DNA of 64,000 nt from Proteiniclasticum ruminis DSM 24773 (GTDB lineage: Bacteria > Bacillota > Clostridia > Clostridiales > Clostridiaceae). The stretch spans positions 25,773-89,772 of the forward strand of contig NZ_JNKC01000010.1 in assembly GCF_000701905.1 (NCBI RefSeq), read 5' to 3'. Below the pieces are notes generated by a model that saw only the letters and a program-made list of their open reading frames with translations, did no database searches and had not been told where the DNA came from. Below are positions 35,211 through 43,349 of this stretch, in pieces (position 1 is the first letter of the stretch; each line of letters starts with the position of its first letter). The translations under genes and the position numbers were made by a program.

Positions 35211-36313
35211 GAAAGATTTATACTTGCGTTATAATCCCTGTCTATAACACAATTACATTCATCACAGATATAAGTCCTTTCTGATAGTGACAGTCTTGTT
35301 TTTACATTCCCACACTCACTACAGGTCTTGGATGATGGATACCAGGTGTCAACCTCTACAAATTCTATCCCATTAAACTCACACTTATACTTCATCTGCC
35401 TTCTGAACTCGTATAAGCCTTGCTTCCCAATAGCCTTTGCTAAGTGTCTATTACTCATCATACCTCTAATATTAAGAGTCTCCATAACAACTCGAGATGG
35501 TTTGGTTTTCACGATCTCACTTGTCGTCTGGTGCAAATAGTTACTTCTTATATTACTAATTTCCCTATGAACCAACTTAATCTGCTTCTCCAGTTTCACT
35601 ATGTTACTGGTTTTTACGAACTTTCCTCCGCTCTTATTCATTTCATATTTCCTGGACACCTGACGCTGTAACCTACGTAGCTTCTTCTCCTTCTTCCTCA
35701 TCCCTTTACTTTTGTTTATATTCTTATATACCTTTCCACTAGAACACACTGCCAGATCTTTAATCCCAACATCAATACCTAAGCTCTCACCAGTCAATTC
35801 TAACTCAGGCTTTTCCATTTCTACCCCAACAGCTACATACCAATATTTCCCATCATAGGAAACTCTGGGGTTTCTGTACTTCTTCCCCAATGGAATCTGA
35901 TTTTTCTTTATACTTACCCAACCAACCTTCTCTAATAATACACTGCTCTCCCTGAATTTAATTTTCATATTGTCATTGTAAAATGAAGGCTTTGACCTTT
36001 TTCTACTCTTAAACTTCGGTTTTTCAGATACCTTCTTAAAGTACCTCTTGTAAGCATCACAGGCATCTTTTACAGCCTGCTTTGCTACATTGTTTGAAAC
36101 CTCACTTAACCACCTGTACTCCTCTTCCTTCTTCATCTGAGTAATCTCTTTCCTCAATTCATTGTCAGAAATGAATTTATTTCCATTGTTATAGTTTTCT
36201 TCTTGTCTCGCTAGAGTCCAATTATACACAAACCTAGCAGTGCCAGCAGATCTCCATAAGGCCTTCTCCTGCTCTTCACTAGGAAATAGCCTCACTTTCC
36301 TCCCCAGGATCAT
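35189..36313 (-). CDS. tnpB: TnpB RNA-guided nuclease (IS607-associated)
   Basis: A 374-residue TnpB with all expected parts: the N-terminal HTH_OrfB region (VRLFPSEEQEKALWRSAGTARFVYNWTLA), the RuvC catalytic Asp in LGIDVGIKDLAV near residue 184, the Glu in VVMETLNIRGM near residue 277, the zinc finger CSECG-N14-CDECN near residues 337-359, and the last RuvC Asp in IDRDYNASINL. No frameshift or stop. It overlaps the tnpA remnant by 35 bases. TnpB enzymes cut DNA matching the guide next to a short adjacent motif; here the natural guide is eutB itself. Confidence 0.92.
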   Translation of the reverse strand: MILGRKVRLFPSEEQEKALWRSAGTARFVYNWTLARQEENYNNGNKFISDNELRKEITQMKKEEEYRWLSEVSNNVAKQAVKDACDAYKRYFKKVSEKPKFKSRKRSKPSFYNDNMKIKFRESSVLLEKVGWVSIKKNQIPLGKKYRNPRVSYDGKYWYVAVGVEMEKPELELTGESLGIDVGIKDLAVCSSGKVYKNINKSKGMRKKEKKLRRLQRQVSRKYEMNKSGGKFVKTSNIVKLEKQIKLVHREISNIRSNYLHQTTSEIVKTKPSRVVMETLNIRGMMSNRHLAKAIGKQGLYEFRRQMKYKCEFNGIEFVEVDTWYPSSKTCSECGNVKTRLSLSERTYICDECNCVIDRDYNASINLSRYGLAA

Positions 36314-36612
36314 TCTCTAACAACTCCTTCATCATCTTCTTTACCTTATTTGCTCTCTTTCCCTGAAGCCTACAGCTGAATACAATCACAATTTGAATTA
36401 AATCCTCAACCAGCTCCTGTTCCTCAGTTTTCTCGGTGTTGTCTATTATTTCAATAGTAGTGCCATATTTTTCACATAAATTCTCTACCAACTCAAACCC
36501 AAATCTTAATAACCTATCCTTGTACTTTTAACTTCAACACCTCTTATACCTAAGAAATGATTTAGCTGTTCCTGATTAGCTCTGCAAATTCATCAATCGT
36601 ATACTACTTCAT
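36279..36612 (-). pseudogene. tnpA: IS607 serine recombinase TnpA, decayed
   Basis: The remnant starts with AAAGGTG-spaced ATGAAG then TAG, then reads YTIDEFAELIR, the typical IS607 TnpA opening, so the third codon is now a stop. A second piece (EQLNHFLGI) is in another frame, then the sequence jumps to YKDRLLRFGFELVENLCEKYGTT and the conserved C-terminal end EDLIQIVIVFSCRLQGKRANKVKK. The catalytic serine region (CRVSS) and about 60 residues around it are missing. The element cannot move by its own recombinase. Confidence 0.85.
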
Positions 36613-37292
36613 ATAATCACCTTTCTTCTAGAATAACCTAAACATTGAAATAATTAAATGTATTTATATAAACTCTTGTAATGTTATAGTCACTGTTATT
36701 CTACCTCCACAGGATTGATCCCGATGCAAGCATCTCCAGAACCAAAGGATATCCCTTCCATCACGCCTAAAATGATGGTTTCTGGATTATCTGTGGTGCT
36801 GTTGGCCTGAATGCGGTAGGACAGGGTCCCCGGGTGACCGATCTCTGTGTTGCATCTGGTGATTTTATGGATTTTGCTGGCACCATAGACCAGGTCCATG
36901 GAACTCATGAGCTTTGCTACCCCTGCTGCCACTTCTCCACTGATGCCTCTGGAGATTCTCTTCAGATCATCATTGGTGGTCTTATGGTCCAGGATGAGTT
37001 CCCGTAAGCTTCCTATGGACATTCTTCGGATGCTCTCATAGGTCTTTTTGTTCATGCCATCCAGATTCACTCGGGTGACTTCATCTTTTTCATAGGGTAC
37101 TGTTGGATTCTCCACAAGATCCTCCACCAGCATCTCCGATAACACGACCTTAGCCGCAACTCTTTCTGTTTCATCACTGGCTGCAATCTTCTGCAGCCTG
37201 TCACCGGCCTTGGGCTCATTGGCCTTGGCCAGCACGTCTTTCACATCTTTAAACTGGTATTTTTTTCCGTTGACAATTGTTTTGAGTTTCAT

Positions 37293-37555
37293 GCTGCGCT
37301 CCTTTACATGGTACTTAACCGGAATCATGGCCTTCCGGTCAGCGTGTACTTTAACTCCTGCACATGAGGTGGCAGCATAGTAAAGAATACCCACCCGCAC
37401 TCTTTAGACTGCCTTTTCTATTCACCTGGTACAAAACAACGGAAAACAACATAGAATAAGACCCGCCACCTGTTTAAAAGGACTATATCTGAATTGATGA
37501 GTACATTTTCTATATACCATCTATCTCCGTGCCAAGTCTTCTATGTTATGTCGCT
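37293..37555 (-). promoter_or_regulatory. Long leader of the eut transcript
   Basis: From the promoter at 37556-37584 to the eutB start there are about 257 untranslated bases. They contain a hairpin ACCGGAA-TTCCGGT (37318-37339) and an AGGTG...CACCT pairing further upstream. I see no B12 box or EutV-type hairpin pair, so the type of control is open. Confidence 0.4.
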
Positions 37556-37584
37556 ATTGTAGCAATGATTGAATTTTCTGTCAA
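37556..37584 (-). promoter_or_regulatory. Sigma-A promoter of eutBC
   Basis: On the minus strand TTGACA (37584-37579), 17 bp, TACAAT (37561-37556). No other strong promoter lies between the NUDIX gene and eutB. Confidence 0.75.
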
Positions 37585-37644
37585 TAAATTGTTGAAGTCC
37601 TTTACGATGCTCTGTTATGGGCGTTAGAGCATCTTTACGCACTC

Positions 37645-37668
37645 AAAAAGAGCACCCGAAGGTGCTCC
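37645..37668 (-). terminator. Terminator of the NUDIX gene
   Basis: GAGCACC (37650-37656), loop CGAA, GGTGCTC (37661-37667); on the minus strand the loop is UUCG and TTTTT follows. It lies about 60 bases after the NUDIX stop codon. Confidence 0.85.
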
Positions 37669-37727
37669 ATAAACAAGGATACAATTTCTTGTTTATTCTG
37701 ATTAGTAACAGCTCGAATCGTCTTATG

Positions 37728-38216
37728 CTAATCAAAGTTTAAGAATTCTCTTAGTCTTTCTCTTTGTGGCGGAATCGCTTCTGAAGAGTTCAAAAACCTG
37801 AGAAACTCCTCTTCTTTTAACCATTGGTATCCAATAGTCTCCCCTTCCTGAAGCTTCACAGAGGCCTTGTCACAATCTGTAATGACCAGATAACTGATAA
37901 ATATCGTATTCTCTGTGCGCTGCCATCCAATCTCCTGAAATGAAATCCCTGTTAGGCCAGTTTCTTCTAGAAGCTCCCGCTTGGCTGCCTCCAGTGCTGT
38001 TTCACCCTTTAGAGCACTTCCCCCTGCCGTCGCTTCCATCCACCCGGGGTATCCTTCCTTCTGAAAGTCCCGCTGCATGAGAAGATAGTCTCCATCCACA
38101 TGCCTCACAAGCATCTCAGAAACCAGATGATATAGCCCTAGAGGAATGGGCTCCCCACGGATGAGTTCTCTTTCAGCCCTTCTTCCATCTTGATCATACG
38201 CGTCCCAAATTTCCAT
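37728..38216 (-). CDS. NUDIX hydrolase
   Basis: A 162-residue hydrolase of nucleoside diphosphate-linked compounds. The Nudix box is GGSALKGETALEAAKRELLEETGL near residues 66-89, with the catalytic RELLEE core intact. The N-terminal part (MEIWDAYDQDGRRAERELIRGEPIPLGLYHLV) resembles the isopentenyl-diphosphate isomerase-like Nudix subgroup. Substrate unknown. Follows an operon on the same strand by 33 bases and ends in its own terminator. Confidence 0.88.
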   Translation of the reverse strand: MEIWDAYDQDGRRAERELIRGEPIPLGLYHLVSEMLVRHVDGDYLLMQRDFQKEGYPGWMEATAGGSALKGETALEAAKRELLEETGLTGISFQEIGWQRTENTIFISYLVITDCDKASVKLQEGETIGYQWLKEEEFLRFLNSSEAIPPQRERLREFLNFD

Positions 38217-38249
38217 ACGTTATCACCTCTCAGTACTTAACTCGATTTA

Positions 38250-38774
38250 TCATCTTAATCGTTCTTCTTCAAAAATCACAGCACCTGATGCATCATAGGC
38301 CATGATTTTCCGAAATTCAGCATCTTCCTCCCAAGAAAGTATAAAGAATCCCTCATGAAAATCACTTTGAGTCAGTATTGAACCGTCTGATGTATATACT
38401 TCAATCTTAGCAATCTTTGAGTCAGTGATAATCCCGTAAGCATGAAAACCATAATCTGATTGGGACCATACATAAGTAAGTGGCTGATTTTCCTTAATCT
38501 CTATTCCTGTATAAGCATTTCCGATCCGCCAAAAGATTCCGAAGACCCGATTGATTTCAGACTGTGAGATCCACTGTTCATATCTCCCAACAATGTACTT
38601 TCCACCTGAAAAACTTTCCATATAGACTACCTCAGAAGGACCATAATGGTTGCTCCGTTCAGAGGCCCTAAATGCGGTCATTGGGTCCAGATAGAGATAA
38701 CTTCTTGTGAACAGAAGAAAGGAAAAACCAATAAGTAAAATAGTATTTCTTATGATCTTCTGTTTTCTATTCAT
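38250..38774 (-). CDS. Unknown membrane-anchored protein in the PadR operon (174 aa)
   Basis: Not recognised. One N-terminal membrane segment (IIRNTILLIGFSFLLFTRSYLYL) is followed by a beta-rich extracellular domain of about 135 residues. The ATG at 38774 is chosen because AGGTGG lies six bases upstream and because it overlaps the end of the preceding gene by eight bases, indicating coupled translation. It is the third gene after padR; a structural relative of the second gene's C-terminal domain is possible but not clear. Confidence 0.6.
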   Translation of the reverse strand: MNRKQKIIRNTILLIGFSFLLFTRSYLYLDPMTAFRASERSNHYGPSEVVYMESFSGGKYIVGRYEQWISQSEINRVFGIFWRIGNAYTGIEIKENQPLTYVWSQSDYGFHAYGIITDSKIAKIEVYTSDGSILTQSDFHEGFFILSWEEDAEFRKIMAYDASGAVIFEEERLR

Positions 38775-39477
38775 GAGCACCACCTGCCTGTAGAGGGATT
38801 TCGAACTTATAATATCTGTTGTAGTAGTCATATTCTATATTGAGCATCTTTGCTTCTTCCGGGAAGCCGTGAATCGTCCGTAAGCTTTTTGAAAAAATCC
38901 CCCCGGTAGAAAATCCTGAACCATCAAAATAATCTTTTCCCGTTTCATCCGTGATAATGCCCAAATTTCCAAAGGACCAGCCCCATCCCCAAAGCCTGGT
39001 ATCCACATCGCTGTAGATGATATGTAGATCTCCGTTTTTTTCATAGATGATTTCTTCCACTGTGATGATACGATCGTCAATCTTTCTCTTCTCATTCACT
39101 TCAATGGAATAAAGAATATTTTCTTTGGGAATGGTCTTGGATGGATTCCGACCAAAAAAAGACATGCCAAAAGGAACCATAATCGTAAAGATCAAATAGA
39201 GGCTTCCTACAAAAAGCAATACGTTCGAACTATACAGAATCCAACCGATGATAGGATTATGCTCCTTATTGAGCGCTTTTCCAATTTCCTCGGGATCCCC
39301 AAAATTCTCCAAAGCCATTTTCTCAGCTTCTTTAGGAGTGTAGCCTTCTGATATATAGTCTTCCATGCGCTCCTCCAGATGACTTCTGAGCTCTTTATCG
39401 ATGAACTCATGATCAAAGGAGAACTTCACCTGAGAAAGCACCTCTTTCAGATAGCTCTCTTTATCTTGCCAGCTCAT
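38767..39477 (-). CDS. Permease-prefix (HAAS-type) domain membrane protein
   Basis: A 236-residue protein. The N-terminal 70 residues (SWQDKESYLKEVLSQV ... EFIDKELRSHLEERMEDYISEGYTPKEAEKMALENFGDPEEIG, read in parts) match the helical permease-prefix/HAAS domain that commonly follows PadR regulators. One or two membrane segments come next (IIGWILYSSNVLLFVGSLYLIF), then a beta domain outside. The ATG at 39477 has GGGGGACAGT upstream and lies inside the end of padR (17-base overlap). PadR plus HAAS pairs are typical one-operon sensors of envelope state in Firmicutes. Confidence 0.75.
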   Translation of the reverse strand: MSWQDKESYLKEVLSQVKFSFDHEFIDKELRSHLEERMEDYISEGYTPKEAEKMALENFGDPEEIGKALNKEHNPIIGWILYSSNVLLFVGSLYLIFTIMVPFGMSFFGRNPSKTIPKENILYSIEVNEKRKIDDRIITVEEIIYEKNGDLHIIYSDVDTRLWGWGWSFGNLGIITDETGKDYFDGSGFSTGGIFSKSLRTIHGFPEEAKMLNIEYDYYNRYYKFEIPLQAGGAHE

Positions 39478-39808
39478 ACTGTCCCCCAAAAACAACCTTT
39501 TCCACAGACTCGGTAAAGACATTCCACTGCTCTTTTTCAAGAGCCAGCTGTTTTTTTCCTTTCACCGTGATCTGATAATACTTCCTTTCTCTTCCCGCAT
39601 CCCCTTTGGACAGATAGGACTTCAGCCATCCCATATTCTCCATCTTATGCAGCACTGGATAGAGCGTTCCCTCTTTGAACTGGAAAGAGCTGTCCGAGCG
39701 AAGCTCCAGCTCCTTGATGATCTCATAGCCATACATATCCTGATTGGAAAGAAGAGACAGAAGGAGCAGCGCCGTGGTTCCACCCAATAGATTTTTATCA
39801 AAATTCAT
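39461..39808 (-). CDS. PadR family transcriptional regulator
   Basis: A 115-residue PadR-type winged-helix repressor: LLGGTTALLLLSLLSNQDMYGYEIIKEL at the start, the recognition region FQFKEGTLYPVLHKME near residue 40 and the wing GRERKYYQITVKGKKQL near residue 70. The ATG at 39808 follows AAAGGAGG; an in-frame GTG-less extension to 39901 runs through the promoter and is not used. Its own promoter carries a dyad in the spacer (39828-39877), so it probably represses itself and the three genes after it. Confidence 0.92.
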   Translation of the reverse strand: MNFDKNLLGGTTALLLLSLLSNQDMYGYEIIKELELRSDSSFQFKEGTLYPVLHKMENMGWLKSYLSKGDAGRERKYYQITVKGKKQLALEKEQWNVFTESVEKVVFGGQYELAR

Positions 39809-39827
39809 GAGAAATCCTCCTTTCTTT

Positions 39828-39877
39828 ATACCTAGACCTTCTATGATTAGGATACCTTGAACTTCTAGGTATGTCAA
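39828..39877 (-). promoter_or_regulatory. padR promoter with embedded operator
   Basis: On the minus strand TTGACA (39877-39872), 17 bp, TATCCT (39854-39849). ATACCT-N9-AGGTAT (39852-39872) lies within the spacer, and ATACCTAG at 39828-39835 repeats CTAGGTAT at 39865-39872 in reverse. A repressor bound there would block polymerase. Confidence 0.7.
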
Positions 39878-39904
39878 TGAGAAACTTTTCCATTTTACCA
39901 TGCG

Positions 39905-39932
39905 AAAAAATCCGCCAGCCTTTGCCAGCGGA
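39905..39932 (-). terminator. Terminator after the first lipoprotein gene
   Basis: On the minus strand UCCGCUGGC-AAAG-GCUGGCGGA pairs with two G-U pairs and is followed by TTTTTT. Confidence 0.8.
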
Positions 39933-39948
39933 TCTCATTATAGGTAGG

Positions 39949-40551
39949 CTATTCTTCTGGAAGAAAACTTTCCTCAATGATTTCTTCTGTATCAGCATCC
40001 ACATATTTTAGGTGAAGCTCCACTTCTTCCCCCTGGAATGTCTGATAGAATCCTACAGATAGAAGAATCGTAAACCCAGAAAAATCAAATGCATTCTCAT
40101 ATCCTGCCCGGTCCACATATACTTCCACTTCTTTGTATCCATTGTTTGTTCTGATGTCTTTGATATACGGCGTATCTTCCCCTTCGATAAGCTCATTGAA
40201 AGATTCTTTGATGCTTTCAGACATCTCTTCCATCATCTCATTATGCTTACCCCGGGACATCTTGATCCAAAGAGAACCATCCTCCATGACCTTTGCATCA
40301 GAAAAATCCGGATTCTCCTTTAGATACACTTCTCTGTCAAAGCCGCTGAGGTCTCCTGCCATGTCTGGAGGCAAGGTCACCTCAACACTGAGTAGGTTTT
40401 TCTCCACATTGGGTCCAGCTGACTCTTCTTCCTCTCCTTCTGTCCCTACTGATGATCCCTCTTGAGGTTCCTTCACTTCTTCTTTCTTTGAGCATCCAAA
40501 ACTGAATGCGATCAGCAGCAGTATAAACGCTGCAATAATTTTACTTTTCAT
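39949..40551 (-). CDS. Lipoprotein of unknown function (200 aa)
   Basis: Not recognised beyond being a lipoprotein: signal peptide with lipobox IAFSFGC (cysteine about residue 20), an acidic linker rich in Glu and Gly, and a domain of about 150 residues with VEVTLPPDMAGD and a C-terminal LKYVDADTEEIIEESFL. GGAGGGGAAGG lies before the ATG. It follows the second lipoprotein gene by 21 bases and shares a transcript with it. Confidence 0.65.
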   Translation of the reverse strand: MKSKIIAAFILLLIAFSFGCSKKEEVKEPQEGSSVGTEGEEEESAGPNVEKNLLSVEVTLPPDMAGDLSGFDREVYLKENPDFSDAKVMEDGSLWIKMSRGKHNEMMEEMSESIKESFNELIEGEDTPYIKDIRTNNGYKEVEVYVDRAGYENAFDFSGFTILLSVGFYQTFQGEEVELHLKYVDADTEEIIEESFLPEE

Positions 40552-40572
40552 TCCTTCCCCTCCAATCCTTAC

Positions 40573-41574
40573 TTAATTCAAATTGTCTGCTCTGATATAG
40601 AAATCAGAATTCGTATTAAACATATTGTCCTTGAACGCCAATACAAGGCTTCCGCTGTCCTTGTGGGTGCCAAAGAACATCACTGCGTTGCTCTTTGCGC
40701 CCTTGATTGTCTCACTGGGATATTCATCTGAGAAGTTGGGATACACATATCCTGTATTTCCTTGTTCATCAATGAGGGTGAAGGAGTACTCTGAAATGTA
40801 CACCGGTTCTTCCATGCTCACATTGGCATAGCTGTAGGCGATCTTATAGACGGCTTCTGGTTTTTTTGCTTCATATTCATTTCTTTCAGTAGTTTTTTCA
40901 ACAGAGTCTATGGTTACAGTGTATACACCGTCCTCTGTGGTGATTTCAATGGTTTCTCCAACTGAATAGGTATTCTCGTACTCCGGCAATGCCCCGTTCA
41001 GATTCACTTCAGCCTCACTCCCAATTGGCAGGGAAAACACACAATCGGACTGAGATGAAAAGAAGTTGTCATAATAATGAACCTCAATCTTGCTGCTTTT
41101 TTCAGTGGTACCCACAGCGAAGGAAGCAAGGGTTTTCGCTCCCATAGGCGTATGTTCCGGACTGAATCCAGAATCAACCGGATAAGTGTCCATCATGTTG
41201 CCGCCTTCATCCACCAGCTTGAACTCCATATCAGAAATATAGATTTCATCCTCACTGCGAAGATTCTCATATAGATACTCAATGAGAAGCACCTGCTCCA
41301 CTTCTTTCTCCGAGAACTCATTTCGCTCTTCCGTTTCCTTCACACTGACAATGGTCAATGCATACTGGTCATCAAAAGTGATCCGGTCTCCAATGGTATA
41401 CACAACATCCTCATCCGGTTCATCCACAGCATCTTCCGGGGTATCCACAGGTTCTTCCTTCTTCACCGGCACATCCCCATCGGTTTTCTTCACGGATTCT
41501 ACACTGGAACCGCACCCAGAGAGTGCAAGAATAGAGAAAAGCACTACCGCAATCCAATTTTTTTTCATTTTCAT
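40573..41574 (-). CDS. Lipoprotein with two tandem Ig-like (DUF4352-type) domains
   Basis: A 333-residue lipoprotein with lipobox LALSGC (cysteine at about residue 21) and a Pro/Glu/Asp-rich linker. Two repeats follow, each starting with a GD/GE-ITI strand (YTIGDRITFDDQYALTIVSV and YSVGETIEITTEDGVYTVTI) and continuing with the KETEERNEF / EKTTERNEY turn, so they are internal duplicates of a DUF4352/Ig-like fold. Domains of this kind occur in secreted Firmicutes proteins of unknown role. ATG at 41574 or 41568 may be used. Confidence 0.7.
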   Translation of the reverse strand: MKMKKNWIAVVLFSILALSGCGSSVESVKKTDGDVPVKKEEPVDTPEDAVDEPDEDVVYTIGDRITFDDQYALTIVSVKETEERNEFSEKEVEQVLLIEYLYENLRSEDEIYISDMEFKLVDEGGNMMDTYPVDSGFSPEHTPMGAKTLASFAVGTTEKSSKIEVHYYDNFFSSQSDCVFSLPIGSEAEVNLNGALPEYENTYSVGETIEITTEDGVYTVTIDSVEKTTERNEYEAKKPEAVYKIAYSYANVSMEEPVYISEYSFTLIDEQGNTGYVYPNFSDEYPSETIKGAKSNAVMFFGTHKDSGSLVLAFKDNMFNTNSDFYIRADNLN

Positions 41575-41690
41575 TCCCCCATTATTGATTCATCTAGTTC
41601 TATAGGTACACTGTAGCACTTTCATTGTCCCGAAAACCGTACAGATGTAGAGTGTTCATCACTAAAAATTAATATGATCGTTTTTCAAAC

Positions 41691-41724
41691 ACTAAAAAAG
41701 CTCCAGCAAAACCGCCAGAGCTTT
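41691..41724 (-). terminator. Terminator of the DUF2703 gene
   Basis: On the minus strand AAAGCUCUGGC pairs with GCUGGAGCUUU (two G-U pairs), then TTTTTT. It lies about 60 bases after the stop codon. Confidence 0.8.
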
Positions 41725-41783
41725 TCCATTTGAAAATCGATTATTTTATATCCGAAAAAGTAAGAAGCAGGTGGATTAGAGAA

Positions 41784-42200
41784 CTAAAAGCCTGGCATCA
41801 TCAGTACCGATGGTCCCTCATCCTCCAGCCCTGCTATCATAAACACTGCTTTTCGGATGGCCATAGCCGGGATATCCTCATACTGCTGCCCTTCAAAAAT
41901 CACACTTCTGCAGTAGGTCTTTTCATCTAAAAGATCCGAACAGGAACCGCAGTAGCTTTCCGTGATCTCGATGGGTATGATCTCTTCTATCAGCCTTCCA
42001 TTCAAATACAGAGCATTGGACAGTGAAATATCTTCTTTGTCCAGTTTGGTTTCAAACCACTCCACCTGAACCCCTTTTGTCTGAAGCTCATCGTTCAGTT
42101 TCCTCACTTCTTTCTGAAGAGTAGTTCCTGTATCAAAGCACCGGTCACAAGTTTCTCCTCCAACATCTAAATGTTTCCATTCAATCAGCACTTTATTCAT
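41784..42200 (-). CDS. DUF2703 family cysteine-rich protein
   Basis: A 138-residue protein of the DUF2703 family. It opens with IEWKHLDVGGETCDRCFDTGTTL and has a second cysteine cluster YCGSCSDLLDEKTYCRSV. The CxxC pairs and the thioredoxin-like strand order suggest a redox or metal-binding role, but the family has no defined function. Monocistronic: terminator after, unrelated rsmH-type gene before it. Confidence 0.75.
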   Translation of the reverse strand: MNKVLIEWKHLDVGGETCDRCFDTGTTLQKEVRKLNDELQTKGVQVEWFETKLDKEDISLSNALYLNGRLIEEIIPIEITESYCGSCSDLLDEKTYCRSVIFEGQQYEDIPAMAIRKAVFMIAGLEDEGPSVLMMPGF

Positions 42201-42281
42201 ATTTTCCCTCTCTTTTAACTTCTCAGTGAAAAGAATCTAATTCTCATGATTTCACTGACTGTCCAACAAATAAATTCTAAC

Positions 42282-43349
42282 TTAAGCTTTTATCGCCCAC
42301 CTGAGCTTTGCAGATCTGGCCCTGCCGTTGCTTCTGATCTCCTCATCGGAAGGCCTGATGGGACTCTTGGCCACATCGCTGTACATGCCTTCCCTTTGAT
42401 AATGCTTGAATGCTTTCTTCACAAGCCGGTCTTCCCCGGAATGGAAGGTAAGAATGGCGACACGTCCACCCGGTGCCAGCACATGGGGAAGCTTCTCCAG
42501 AAACTCAAAGAGCACTTCAAACTCGCTGTTCACATCGATTCTCAATGCCTGGAAACATCTCTGACAGGACTTCTTGATGTCGTCTTTTCTTGTTTTTTCG
42601 GGAATGAACTGCAGCGCCTCAGAGATGATCTCCCGCAGCATGGTGGTGGTGGAAATCTCGATGCCCTTCTTATTGTACCTGGTAATGGCCTTTGCAATGA
42701 CATCCGCATAGGGTTCATCGGCATTTTCAATGAACATCCCCTCCAGCTCTTCCTCTGTAAGAGATTTGAGACGCTCGGCTCCGGAAACCCCTTTCTTCGG
42801 ATCCAGTCTTAAGTCTAATGGTCCATCCACCTTGAAGGAAAATCCTCTCTCCGGATTGTCGATCTGCATGGAAGACACACCAAGATCCGCCAGGACAAAA
42901 TCTAGAAGTCCTGACTCTTTTACCACCTCATCAATCTCCGCAAAGTTTCTTTGAAGGATGGTGAGGATTTCTGGCCCGAATCCTTGAGCGGCCAGTCTTT
43001 CTCTTGTTTTTGGAAGTTCAATAGGATCCACATCCAAAGAATAGAGATGCCCTTTCCCCTGAAGCTTCGCTGCCATTTCTTTTGTATGGCCCCCGTAACC
43101 TAAAGTAGCATCAAGCCCCCTCTGGCCTGGCTGGATATTCAGAAACTCTAGAATTTCATCCACACAGATGGAGCGGTGCATCCCTGCTGGTGTGCTTCCC
43201 TTCTCCATGACTTTCTTCACAGTTTCCTGATACTTTTCTGGCTGAAGCTCTTTATATTTCTCTTCAAACTTCTTGGGATGAGTGCCGCTGTATCTTTTTC
43301 TTCTCTTATGTTTGACCTCTGTCTGTTCTACATTATTCTTCTCGTCCAT
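42282..43349 (-). CDS. RsmH-family 16S rRNA methyltransferase, extended form
   Basis: An S-adenosylmethionine-dependent methyltransferase of the RsmH/MraW family, which modifies cytidine 1402 of 16S rRNA. SAM motif GLDATLGYGGHTKEMAAKL is near residue 78, FVLADLGVSSMQID near 150, and the C-terminal VAILTFHSGEDRLVKKAFK near 298. At 355 residues it is about 45 longer than typical RsmH because of a basic N-terminal extension (KHKRRKRYSGTHPKKFEEKYKEL). It stands outside the usual division cluster and lacks a good ribosome binding site, so it may be a second copy with another target. Confidence 0.8.
   Translation of the reverse strand: MDEKNNVEQTEVKHKRRKRYSGTHPKKFEEKYKELQPEKYQETVKKVMEKGSTPAGMHRSICVDEILEFLNIQPGQRGLDATLGYGGHTKEMAAKLQGKGHLYSLDVDPIELPKTRERLAAQGFGPEILTILQRNFAEIDEVVKESGLLDFVLADLGVSSMQIDNPERGFSFKVDGPLDLRLDPKKGVSGAERLKSLTEEELEGMFIENADEPYADVIAKAITRYNKKGIEISTTTMLREIISEALQFIPEKTRKDDIKKSCQRCFQALRIDVNSEFEVLFEFLEKLPHVLAPGGRVAILTFHSGEDRLVKKAFKHYQREGMYSDVAKSPIRPSDEEIRSNGRARSAKLRWAIKA

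Larger units (their letters stand above)
35043..36706 (-). mobile_element. IS607-family insertion sequence inside eutB
   Basis: A 1664-base element bounded by GG on both sides (GG at 36707-36708 and 35041-35042), the target pair known for IS607-type serine recombinases, with no target duplication beyond it. It carries an overlapping tnpA remnant (36279-36612) and tnpB (35189-36313). The 146 bases between the tnpB stop and the right end contain no ORF and would form the 3' end of the guide RNA. Boundaries are fixed by reconstruction of eutB, which gives good confidence. Confidence 0.85.
34259..37292 (-). pseudogene. eutB: Ethanolamine ammonia-lyase large subunit, split by an IS607-family element
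   Basis: The N-terminal 195 codons (37292-36708, start MKLKTIVNGKKYQFKDV, AAAGGAG upstream) and the C-terminal 260 codons (35041-34259) are both clean. Removing 35043-36706 plus one of two GG pairs joins GINPV to ATDNFESTNRI in frame and gives a 455-residue protein, the normal EutB length. The first part as it stands ends after four element-encoded residues at a TAA (36696-36698). Conserved blocks survive in the second part: GLNLLYFETGQGSEVS, DHFMGKLMGLPMG. The large subunit holds the active site, so ethanolamine use through this locus should be lost. Confidence 0.93.
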
